Part shown: one piece after another, positions 18,716-26,071 of the stretch
How positions within the stretch are numbered: position 1 is the first letter of the stretch
Layout of the letters: each line of letters begins with the position of its first letter
Source of the DNA: an uncultured Erysipelotrichaceae bacterium
Lineage (GTDB): Bacteria > Bacillota_I > Bacilli_A > RFN20 > CAG-826
Assembly: GCA_946183085.1 (NCBI GenBank)
Contig: CAMGZU010000007.1
Location: 1-36,600 of the forward strand
Direction of reading: 5' to 3'
DNA length: 36,600 nucleotides
Notes under the pieces: generated by a model
Databases searched by the model: none
Told to the model about the DNA's origin: nothing
What the model saw: only the letters and a program-made list of their open reading frames with translations
Made by a program: the position numbers and the translations under genes

Positions 18716-18743
18716 ACTATAAGGACTTAAATCCAGTTGTCAA
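18716..18743 (-). promoter_or_regulatory. topA promoter
   Basis: TTGACA (18743-18738)-N16-TATAGT (18721-18716), about 20 nt before the topA ATG. Confidence 0.75.
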
Positions 18744-18760
18744 ACGCCCTTTTTTGAGCC

Positions 18761-18794
18761 GCCCCTATATATAAATAAGGATATTTATAAGGGC
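18761..18794. repeat. AT-rich imperfect inverted repeat between dprA and topA
   Basis: GCCC(61-64)...ATAAATA (18771-18777) agga TATTTAT (18782-18788)...GGGC (18791-18794). No T-run suited to a canonical terminator. Confidence 0.5.
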
Positions 18795-18806
18795 CGAAAA
18801 AATATT

Positions 18807-19598
18807 TTAAGGAAGCGGTTTCTTTTTGGCGTAACCCAACAGATAGAGAACGTCATCCGCATTCTGGACCAAATACGCCCCCTCTTGGATGAGGATGTTG
18901 CAGAAGGAATGCTTGTCCGCGGGCTGAGGGATGCAGCAGACGTCTCTCCCGATGCTTAGCGCCTGCCCGACGGTGATCATGGTGCCAGATCGCTCCCCCG
19001 CCTCCCCGACGACGGTGAGCTGGCTCAAGGCGGCGATGATTCGATTCCGCATTGGAAAATGTTTGGGGTCAGGCTTCACGCGGTTTGGGTATTCGCTGAT
19101 GAGTAGGCCCTTCGTCCCGATTTCTTTTTGGAGTTTGCTATGTTCGGTGGGATAGCAATAATCGATGCCATTTCCGATCACGGCCACCGCCCTGCCATAA
19201 GAATAGGCCCCTTCCGCGGCCGCCTTATCGATCCCAATGGCAAGGCCCGACACCACGCTGACCCCTTCTTTGGCCAAATCGCGGCAAATCGTCTTGGCCA
19301 TCTTGATTCCATAATCGCTTGCCTCACGGGAACCAACGTAGGACACGCATTCGTAAGGATCTTGAATCAGCGAGAGGTCGCCATAATAAAACAAGACGAT
19401 GGGCGGCTTCGGCGCTTGGCGCAGAGCATGGGGATAATCGGCGTCTAACATCGTCACGACCCTGGAACGCACCTTCTTCTTCCAGGATTCGCAAAGCTTA
19501 TAGTCCGGCACCCTTTTGCTCCGCACCGCCTCCATGATCTTGTCCCAATCGCCATCAAATTCGAGCGACAAGGAAATGAGAACGTCTCTTCCGGTCAT
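18807..19598 (-). CDS. dprA: DNA processing protein DprA/Smf
   Basis: 263 aa. YVGSREASDYG, SGLAIGIDKAAAEGAYSYGRAVAVIGNGIDYCYPTEHSKL, SEYP, FPMRNRIIAALSQLTVVGEAGERSGTMITVGQALSIGRDVCCIP. Confidence 0.95.
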   Translation of the reverse strand: MTGRDVLISLSLEFDGDWDKIMEAVRSKRVPDYKLCESWKKKVRSRVVTMLDADYPHALRQAPKPPIVLFYYGDLSLIQDPYECVSYVGSREASDYGIKMAKTICRDLAKEGVSVVSGLAIGIDKAAAEGAYSYGRAVAVIGNGIDYCYPTEHSKLQKEIGTKGLLISEYPNRVKPDPKHFPMRNRIIAALSQLTVVGEAGERSGTMITVGQALSIGRDVCCIPQPADKHSFCNILIQEGAYLVQNADDVLYLLGYAKKKPLP

Positions 19599-19643
19599 AA
19601 AAAACCCTCCACTAACTAATAGGCGGAGAGTTGGGGTTTGGTA

Positions 19644-20264
19644 TTAAAAAAGTTTCAATTGCTCGACGTAGAAGCGGCGGACCGGCCCAAAGGTCTTGCG
19701 GTGAACTCCTTCGATGGGGCCGAACTTTTTTAGCTCTTCCAAATGCTGCTTCGTGCCATAGCCTTTGTGCACGGAAAATTTATAATTCGGGTATTTTTCT
19801 TCAAGTTCTTTCATATAACGGTCACGGCTCACTTTGGCGAGGATCGAGGCCGCGGCGACGTTCTCGCAATTCGCGTCTCCTTTGACCATCGCCAGCAGTG
19901 GGACGTCATAACCTTCTAATTTCATCGCGTCCGTTATGATCATTTGATAAGGGATCTTGAGCTGGGCGATCGCTTTCTTCATGCAGCGTTTGGTCGCTTC
20001 GTAGATGTTAAATTGGTCAATCTCTTCCGCCGACATCGAGGCAATGCCATAGGAAAGAGCATTCTCCTTGATCTCCTCGAAAAGAGCTTCCCGCTTCTTC
20101 TCGGTGAGTTTCTTAGAGTCATTGATGCCCGGATTGTGATAACCCTTGGGCAAGATGCAGGCCGCGGCGAAAACAGGTCCAGCAAGAGGGCCTCTTCCCG
20201 CTTCATCGACGCCCACGATGGCACTTATCTCGTCGCTATAGAAGCGGTCTTCATAATCCAGCAT
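19644..20264 (-). CDS. rnhB: Ribonuclease HII
   Basis: 206 aa. IVGVDEAGRGPLAGPVFAAACIL, IITDAMKL, KGDANCENVAAASILAKVSRDRYM, KGYGTKQH. Confidence 0.97.
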   Translation of the reverse strand: MLDYEDRFYSDEISAIVGVDEAGRGPLAGPVFAAACILPKGYHNPGINDSKKLTEKKREALFEEIKENALSYGIASMSAEEIDQFNIYEATKRCMKKAIAQLKIPYQMIITDAMKLEGYDVPLLAMVKGDANCENVAAASILAKVSRDRYMKELEEKYPNYKFSVHKGYGTKQHLEELKKFGPIEGVHRKTFGPVRRFYVEQLKLF

Positions 20265-21114
20265 CGGGGAACTCCAAAGAGTAACGGCCCAAGACGCCGT
20301 CTTTGAATTCTTTGAGCAAGAGATAGCTCGCTTTGTTTAACGAAGGTTCGCCGCCTTCTAAGAGGCCACGGCGTTTGGCGATCGCCAATAAGATTTCATG
20401 GTCTTCCAAAATAGAGATGTCTTCGATATCAAAACGTTCTTTTAAGGCGTTTGGATAATGGGGCTTTAGATAATCGATTAGATAAGAAGCAAGCTCTTCC
20501 TGGGGCAACACTTCTTCACGCATCGTGCCGAGCAAAGCCAAGATGATGGCTTTCTCACGGTCCGCGTAATTCATCGGCAAGACCCCTGGAGTATCCAAGA
20601 GGGTGAAATCGCTATTGACGGAGATCCATTGCTCCGAACGGGTTAAGCCTGCTTTGTTCTGGACCTTGGCACGTCCTTTGCCTTTCAAGGAATTGATGAA
20701 GGTGGATTTGCCGACGTTTGGCACGCCGATGATCATCACGCGAAGCGGCTGCTTCTTCATGCCGATCTTCTTCTCTTTGGCGCGCTTCTCCACGAAAAGA
20801 GGCTCGCTCACCTTGCTCAAGGTTTCGAGAATCCGGTCTTTCTTGAGGTTGCCGCTAAAAGCGGTCAATCCTTCTTTGGCGAAAGAATCCACCCATGCCT
20901 TCGTATTGGCGGGATCCGAGAAGTCATTTTTCGAAAGCAAAAGGATATGGGTCTTGTTCCCGATGATTTCTTTTAAGAAAGGGTTGCGGGAGGAGACCGG
21001 CGCCCGGCTATCGACGACCTCAACGACCAAATCCACCAGCTTCACATAAGGCTGGATGTCTTTTAAGGCCTTCTTCATGTGGCCGGGGAAATAATGGATC
21101 GCTTGCTGTTTCAT
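20251..21114 (-). CDS. rbgA: Ribosome biogenesis GTPase RbgA/YlqF
   Basis: Start set at MKQQAIHYFPGHMKKAL. Circularly permuted GTPase motifs: LSKNDF (G4), GVPNVGKSTFINSL (G1), LLDTPGVLP (G3). Confidence 0.95.
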   Translation of the reverse strand: MKQQAIHYFPGHMKKALKDIQPYVKLVDLVVEVVDSRAPVSSRNPFLKEIIGNKTHILLLSKNDFSDPANTKAWVDSFAKEGLTAFSGNLKKDRILETLSKVSEPLFVEKRAKEKKIGMKKQPLRVMIIGVPNVGKSTFINSLKGKGRAKVQNKAGLTRSEQWISVNSDFTLLDTPGVLPMNYADREKAIILALLGTMREEVLPQEELASYLIDYLKPHYPNALKERFDIEDISILEDHEILLAIAKRRGLLEGGEPSLNKASYLLLKEFKDGVLGRYSLEFPDAGL

Positions 21115-21995
21115 AAAGGCTGCACCTGCCAAGGCCACTTTAGGCTTGAATAGATCAAATCGCAACGCGTTCCGTTCTCTTTGATCTTCGCTTGGGCGAT
21201 GACCATCGCAAAACACGCTTTGAGCATCTTCCGTTTCACGGGACCAATCGTCCTGGAATCTTTCGAGGCGCTCCCATAACGGTTATCGCCCGCAAGGTAA
21301 TATTCGTCTTCGCCGAGTTTGACTTCTCTTCCCGTCCAGCTTAAGGCCAAAGGATCCAAGATGGATGCCGGATAGCTCGTCTCAATGCCGGCGGATAAGA
21401 AAGCACGGTTGTAGTTCTCAAAGGTATTGCCCGGCTGCTCCACCACCTCGCCATTGATCTTCAATCGAGCCATGGGGCTATTGTCCATATCGAGACGGAC
21501 GGTTTCGCCAGGCAAGCCAATCACGCGTTTGATCTTCGCGTCCGCCGTAGGAAGAAGCTTGCCATCGCTTCCATAGTCTTCGGGGTAATAAGAAAGCACG
21601 ATGTCGAATCGTTTTAACGAGTTGAGGGTTCCTTCTCGAGGATCGCTATAGCCGTAGTCGACGATGTCGCCATCGTGGTTGGTGCGGTTGAGGTTATAAG
21701 TGCCATTGTCGTTGGCGAAAAGCGGTTTATAGACGATGGAGCCATCGCTTTGGGTCTCCGCCCTTAAGGCGGTCGAATTGAGCAAAGGATACATCGATAA
21801 ACCCTGGACGAAGATGGAGTCCGGGAAATTGATCTTTACGTAGAGCAATAAGGCCGTGATCGACAAAGAAACGATGAGCACCAAAAGGAGGAAGACGCGC
21901 AAAACAACACCCCACGGGTTCCTCTTTTTCTTGGGTTTGCCTTCGGTAAGAGGCCCCAAGAGCTCGTTGTTTGTCTCCAAATAATTGTCGGGCAT
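21111..21995 (-). CDS. lepB: Signal peptidase I
   Basis: 294 aa. N-terminal TM, QGLSMYPLL (Ser), AKIKRVIGLPGETV (Lys), YYLAGDNRYGSASKDSRTIG. Confidence 0.92.
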   Translation of the reverse strand: MPDNYLETNNELLGPLTEGKPKKKRNPWGVVLRVFLLLVLIVSLSITALLLYVKINFPDSIFVQGLSMYPLLNSTALRAETQSDGSIVYKPLFANDNGTYNLNRTNHDGDIVDYGYSDPREGTLNSLKRFDIVLSYYPEDYGSDGKLLPTADAKIKRVIGLPGETVRLDMDNSPMARLKINGEVVEQPGNTFENYNRAFLSAGIETSYPASILDPLALSWTGREVKLGEDEYYLAGDNRYGSASKDSRTIGPVKRKMLKACFAMVIAQAKIKENGTRCDLIYSSLKWPWQVQPL

Positions 21996-21998
21996 GGC

Positions 21999-22430
21999 TT
22001 ATTGGGCGGGATGGGTGAAGACCCCATTGATTCCAAGGATGAAGATGACGATCGTCGCCACAAGGAGAAGGCCAGATAAGATGGCGGTTGCAAGGCCGAT
22101 GATACGGACTGGCTTCCTGGGAGAGCGACGAAGCGAAAACAAAGAAGTCAATAGGCTCGCGGTGGAAGAGATGAAGGTGATGATTAGGCCAAAAAGATAG
22201 CCAAGCATCAGCGCCGCAAGGCCAATCGTTCCGGCGATGGCCACCGCGGTTCTCGCCTCGGGATTCTCTGCCGCGGCTTGCTGGGCGTTTTCGCTTAAGC
22301 CATTCGTCCCCGTGATGGCGTTGAGGGCAAGGGCCAGCGCCAAACCAGCGATCGCAAGAAGCACGAAAACGACGATCGTCGTGATGACGTCGGCAGCGAC
22401 ATGGCGTTCTTGGCGAACCTGCTCTTCCAT
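21999..22430 (-). CDS. Small polytopic membrane protein of unknown function
   Basis: 143 aa with about three hydrophobic segments (TTIVVFVLLAIAGLALALAL, GTIGLAALMLGYLFGLIITFI, IIGLATAILSGLLLVATIVIFILG). Stop lies 3 nt before the lepB start. No recognised family. Confidence 0.75.
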   Translation of the reverse strand: MEEQVRQERHVAADVITTIVVFVLLAIAGLALALALNAITGTNGLSENAQQAAAENPEARTAVAIAGTIGLAALMLGYLFGLIITFISSTASLLTSLFSLRRSPRKPVRIIGLATAILSGLLLVATIVIFILGINGVFTHPAQ

Positions 22431-22449
22431 AGGCCCCTATTATCGAACA

Positions 22450-22475
22450 AAAAAGGGTCCGATACAATCGGACCC
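22450..22475 (-). terminator. Rho-independent terminator after rplS
   Basis: GGGTCCGAT-aca-ATCGGACCC perfect 9-bp stem (22455-22463/22467-22475), then minus-strand TTTTTTG. Confidence 0.9.
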
Positions 22476-22496
22476 ATGTCACTACTAAGTTCTGAC

Positions 22497-22844
22497 TTAG
22501 TCGGCGCTCTTGATACGAGCAGCCTTGCCAGAGAGCTTGCGCATGTAGGAGATCTTCGCGCGGCGGACTTTGCCGTGGCGGACGACCTCGATCTTCGCGA
22601 TGGCCGGCGAGTTCACGCAGAAGGTGCGCTCCACGCCAATGCCAGAGCTGATTTTGCGGACGGTGAAGGTTTCGCCAACACCATGGCCGCGGCGCTGCAT
22701 AACAACGCCTTCGAAGACCTGGATACGTTCCTTTTTGTTCTCGATGATACGGACCGAGACGGCGACGGTATCACCCGAGGAGAAGGAAGGAACATCCTGC
22801 TTAAGCTGACGGGCGGTGATTTCTTCGATGAGATTGGTGTTCAT
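22497..22844 (-). CDS. rplS: 50S ribosomal protein L19
   Basis: 115 aa. [96 protein letters not shown]. Confidence 0.97.
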   Translation of the reverse strand: MNTNLIEEITARQLKQDVPSFSSGDTVAVSVRIIENKKERIQVFEGVVMQRRGHGVGETFTVRKISSGIGVERTFCVNSPAIAKIEVVRHGKVRRAKISYMRKLSGKAARIKSAD

Positions 22845-22859
22845 GAGATATTACCTCCT

Positions 22860-22931
22860 ATCAAATGGTTTCTCTTCAGGTTCATACTCCAGTGACCGGA
22901 CAGCGGAGCCTGCGTATCGTCATTCGACGCG
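22860..22931 (-). promoter_or_regulatory. rplS 5' leader, candidate L19-leader-type RNA
   Basis: Minus strand nested stems CAGG-CTCC-[14 nt]-GGAG-N6-CCTG (22912-22877) plus CGTC-GAAT-GACG. Located between a candidate promoter and rplS. Confidence 0.5.
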
Positions 22932-22937
22932 AAAAGA

Positions 22938-22966
22938 ATATTAGTCAAAGGGAGAGCAAGAAGCAA
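22938..22966 (-). promoter_or_regulatory. Candidate rplS promoter
   Basis: Minus strand TTGCTT-N17-TAATAT. Confidence 0.4.
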
Positions 22967-22985
22967 GCACAAATTCTTTTCTATA

Positions 22986-23011
22986 GAAAAAGGAGGCGGA
23001 ATTCCGCCCCC
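22986..23011 (-). terminator. Terminator after the DAG kinase family gene
   Basis: GGCGGAATTCCGCC palindrome (22995-23008) extended by GG/CC, then minus-strand TTTTTCT. Confidence 0.8.
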
Positions 23012-23024
23012 TGATTCCTTGAAT

Positions 23025-23879
23025 TTAGTCGAGATAGGCTTTGTAGGATTTGACGTCCTTCACGACTTCGCCGTCGATCTGAAGGCCGCATGGGGTATCG
23101 AATTCGACTTCGATGACCTTGCCCGTCTTAACCAGAGTGTTCTTCTTTTTCTTGACGTGGGTGCCTTTGAAGAGGCCTGGGAACATCATAAAGGTGCCAA
23201 GTTTGCCTTTGCCGTGGATCACGACGAGGCTCAAGTGGCCGGAGTTCCTCTTCTGTTCCGGAGCGATCTTCATGCCGCCGCCATAGTAACGGCCATTCAT
23301 CGCCGAGGCGAGGTAGGTCTTCTTGAGTTCGGGGATCTCGACGCCGTCGACTTTGCATTTTGCAATACGCGGGACAAACGGACCGAAGAGAAGCTTGAGG
23401 GTGATGGAGGAGTAATCGATCTTCTCCGCGCCGGCGGCTTTCATTTCGTCGGCCTTCACGCAGCATTCGCCGTCGATGCCAAAGCCAATGCCATTGATGA
23501 AGCGATAGGTTTTGCCATTCACGTCGATCTTCGGAAGGTTCGCGAGATAGGGATTGAGGGGGATGAGGCCATCGTCGCGCTTGTTGTCTTCTTTGACGTC
23601 GTTGAAGAAGTCATTGCCCGTGCCCGAAGGGAGCAAGAAGAGCGGAACAGCCGGGATTTCCTCGATGTGATTGATCAAGTAGTTCAAGGTGCCATCGCCG
23701 CCAAGAAGGATCGCACGATCCTCTTCCTTCATCGTTTTGAAGAGTTCGGCGAGGGGTTTATCGTTGGAGCAAACGAGCTCGATGGTCCAGTTTTTGGCTT
23801 TGAGGTCTTCGAAGACTTTCTTGGCGTCTTCTTCGGCGTGGCCATTGTCGGCAAGACGGTTATAAATCAAATAATCCAT
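23025..23879 (-). CDS. Diacylglycerol kinase-family lipid kinase
   Basis: 284 aa. LLGGDGTLNYLINHI, PLFLLPSGTGNDFFND, NGIGFGIDGECC, NGRYYGGGMKIAPEQKRNSGHLSLVVIHG. Confidence 0.92.
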   Translation of the reverse strand: MDYLIYNRLADNGHAEEDAKKVFEDLKAKNWTIELVCSNDKPLAELFKTMKEEDRAILLGGDGTLNYLINHIEEIPAVPLFLLPSGTGNDFFNDVKEDNKRDDGLIPLNPYLANLPKIDVNGKTYRFINGIGFGIDGECCVKADEMKAAGAEKIDYSSITLKLLFGPFVPRIAKCKVDGVEIPELKKTYLASAMNGRYYGGGMKIAPEQKRNSGHLSLVVIHGKGKLGTFMMFPGLFKGTHVKKKKNTLVKTGKVIEVEFDTPCGLQIDGEVVKDVKSYKAYLD

Positions 23880-24005
23880 TTTCGTTGGTTTCCTTTTAAA
23901 GGAAGAGTAATGATTTTGAGCGATGATTTCAACAGAATCCCCGCGAATTCTCTTCTTTGTAGATTAAAAATCTAACTCTACGCTTCAGGTGTTAAGCATT
24001 TTTCC

Positions 24006-24034
24006 TTGACACCATAAGAGGGCTTTTGTATCAT
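24006..24034 (+). promoter_or_regulatory. rpsP operon promoter
   Basis: TTGACA-N17-TATCAT upstream of SD AAGGAGAG and the rpsP ATG at 24061. Confidence 0.8.
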
Positions 24035-24060
24035 CTCCCACGGAAAAGGAGAGATTCACC

Positions 24061-24429
24061 ATGTCCGTCAAAATCAGATTAACCCGCATCGGCCGCCACA
24101 AGGATCCGTTCTACCGCATCGTTGCCGCCGATAGCCGCTTCGCCCGCGATGGCCGCTACATCGAGCAGATCGGCACCTTCGACCCGAAGGCCAAAGAAAA
24201 CGCCGCCAAGATCGATGAAGAGCTTGCTCTTAAGTGGCTCAACCAAGGCGCTCAGCCCTCGGATTCCGTCCGTGCCCTCTTCAGCGAAAAAGGCCTCATC
24301 GCCAAGTTCGCCGAGAGCAAAGTGAAAAAAGGCGCGAAGAAACCGGCGAAGAAGGCTGCCGCTCCGAAAGAAGCCAAGCCGGCCGCGAAAAAGACTGCCG
24401 CTAAGAAAACTGCCGCCAAAGGAGAATAA
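24061..24429 (+). CDS. rpsP: 30S ribosomal protein S16 with Lys/Ala-rich C-terminal tail
   Basis: [46 protein letters not shown]. Tail [34 protein letters not shown]. Confidence 0.97.
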   Translation: MSVKIRLTRIGRHKDPFYRIVAADSRFARDGRYIEQIGTFDPKAKENAAKIDEELALKWLNQGAQPSDSVRALFSEKGLIAKFAESKVKKGAKKPAKKAAAPKEAKPAAKKTAAKKTAAKGE

Positions 24430-24431
24430 CG

Positions 24432-24713
24432 ATGAGAGACTTTGAGGCCTTGCTTCACCCCCTCATCGATCCGCTCATCGAGAAACCGGATGCCGTTATG
24501 ATCCGGGAGCTCCCTGGAAGCACGGAACGCGATGTCACCGTGCTCATCGTCGCGGAAGATGACGACACCGCTCGCCTCATCGGCAAGCGCGGCGCCGTCG
24601 CCAACGCCCTTAGAGAAGCGGTTGCCATCATTGGGAAGGCCGACGACACCAACGTCCGAATCCATCTCAAGTTCGAAAGTTTCGAAGAAGAAAAAGAAAG
24701 CGACGGGGAATAA
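24432..24713 (+). CDS. khpA: KH-domain RNA-binding protein KhpA/YlqC
   Basis: 93 aa. Type II KH GxxG motif in ARLIGKRGAVANALREAV. Located between rpsP and rimM. Confidence 0.92.
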   Translation: MRDFEALLHPLIDPLIEKPDAVMIRELPGSTERDVTVLIVAEDDDTARLIGKRGAVANALREAVAIIGKADDTNVRIHLKFESFEEEKESDGE

Positions 24714-24751
24714 CGCCCCGCCGTTTCTTTTTGTAAAATAGAGGAGCAATT

Positions 24752-25264
24752 ATGGAATACGTGCGTTTGGGAGAAATCCGTAAGCCTTATGGGCTAAAAG
24801 GCGAAGTCGTCTGTTTTTCAATCACCGATTTCGCTTCCTCTCGCTTCAAAAAAGGCACGACCGTCTATCTCCATAACCCCAAAACCGACGAACGGATCAA
24901 GATGAAGGTCAAAACCTTCCGCGATTCGGGCGATTATTACTATCTCGGCTTAGATGGCATCACCTCGATGAACGAGGCCGAGAACTACCGTAACTTCTAT
25001 GTCGAAATCGACAAAGCAGCCGCCCCGCTCCCCGAAGGCTACGTCCGCGTCTCCGATTTGATGGGCTGCACCGCCATCGATTCGCAAACCAAAGAAACCT
25101 TAGGCGTCATCACCGACGTCTTGTCCTATGCCCCCACCAAGACTCTCCGCATCCACCGCGAGGGAGAAAAAGACTTCTTCGTCCCCTACGTCAAAACGTT
25201 CATCGGCGAAGAGGACTTTGAGAAAAAGACCATCGAGATCCATGTCGTGGAGGGCATGTTATGA
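24752..25264 (+). CDS. rimM: 16S rRNA processing protein RimM
   Basis: 170 aa. VRLGEIRKPYGLKGEVVC, PRC-barrel C-terminus, FVPYVKTFI. Overlaps trmD start. Confidence 0.93.
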   Translation: MEYVRLGEIRKPYGLKGEVVCFSITDFASSRFKKGTTVYLHNPKTDERIKMKVKTFRDSGDYYYLGLDGITSMNEAENYRNFYVEIDKAAAPLPEGYVRVSDLMGCTAIDSQTKETLGVITDVLSYAPTKTLRIHREGEKDFFVPYVKTFIGEEDFEKKTIEIHVVEGML

Positions 25265-26034
25265 GAATCACGATCCTCACGCTCTTCCCTGAGATGTTTG
25301 AGGGCTTCACGACCAATTCGATCATGAAGCGGGCCTTAGGCAAAGGCGTCGCCGAGATCAAAGTCGTGAACATCCGCGATTACACCAAAGACAAATATGG
25401 AAGGACGGATACTCCCCCGGTCGGCGGCGGCGCTGGACTGATCGAAAAATGCCAGCCGATCGTGGACGCCATCCGCGCCAATAGCGCCCCGAATACCCAT
25501 AAGATTCTCATGTCTCCCCGTGGGGCGACCTACGATGAGAAATTGGCCAAAAAATACGCAAACCTTGAAGAACTTCTCATCGTTTGCGGGCATTATGAGG
25601 GCATCGATGAGCGCGTAAACGCCTACGTCGACGAGCTCGTCTCCATTGGCGATTACGTCTTAACCGGCGGCGAGATCCCCGCGATGGCGATCGCCGATTC
25701 CGTCATCCGTTTGCTGGATGGCGCGATCACCGCCGAATCCCTCCAAGACGAATCCTTCAACGACAACGCCTTGGAATATCCCCAATACACCGAACCCTAT
25801 GACTTCGAAGGCCAAACGGTTCCTGACATCCTCTACTCTGGCAATCACGAAGCCATTGCTAAATGGAGGAGGAAAGAGTCCTTACTTCTTACAAAGAAGT
25901 ACAGGCCAGACCTCTTCGAGAAACTAAGCCTCTCCAAAAGAGACATCAAGCTCCTCAAAGAAGCCGAATCAGGCGAAACCCCGAATTGGGAAAAAGAAGC
26001 CTTAGAGAAAGGCCATAAGTTCATCAAAAAATGA
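25261..26034 (+). CDS. trmD: tRNA (guanine-N1-)-methyltransferase
   Basis: 257 aa. MRITILTLFPEMFEG, YGRTDTPPVGGGAGLIEKCQPI, LMSPRGATYDEKLAKKYA, CGHYEGIDERV, SIGDYVLTGGEIPAMAIADSVIRLL. Confidence 0.98.
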   Translation: MRITILTLFPEMFEGFTTNSIMKRALGKGVAEIKVVNIRDYTKDKYGRTDTPPVGGGAGLIEKCQPIVDAIRANSAPNTHKILMSPRGATYDEKLAKKYANLEELLIVCGHYEGIDERVNAYVDELVSIGDYVLTGGEIPAMAIADSVIRLLDGAITAESLQDESFNDNALEYPQYTEPYDFEGQTVPDILYSGNHEAIAKWRRKESLLLTKKYRPDLFEKLSLSKRDIKLLKEAESGETPNWEKEALEKGHKFIKK

Positions 26035-26066
26035 AGGTCGTGAATTCAAACTCACGACCTTTTTGT
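26034..26066. terminator. Bidirectional terminator between convergent trmD and ffh
   Basis: AAGGTCGTGA (26034-26043) / TCACGACCTT (26052-26061) with TTTTT on the plus side and T-rich sequence on the minus side. Confidence 0.88.
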
Positions 26067-26071
26067 TTGCC

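Noticed and set aside
21727-22482. 251-aa minus-strand ORF overlapping lepB and the 143-aa membrane protein
   Set aside because: Out-of-frame overlap of two better-supported reading frames. His/Arg/Ser-rich low-complexity translation, no family resemblance.
23019-23975. 318-aa plus-strand ORF antisense to the DAG kinase gene
   Set aside because: Antisense to a clear lipid kinase. Repetitive D/V/F/A composition typical of shadow ORFs.
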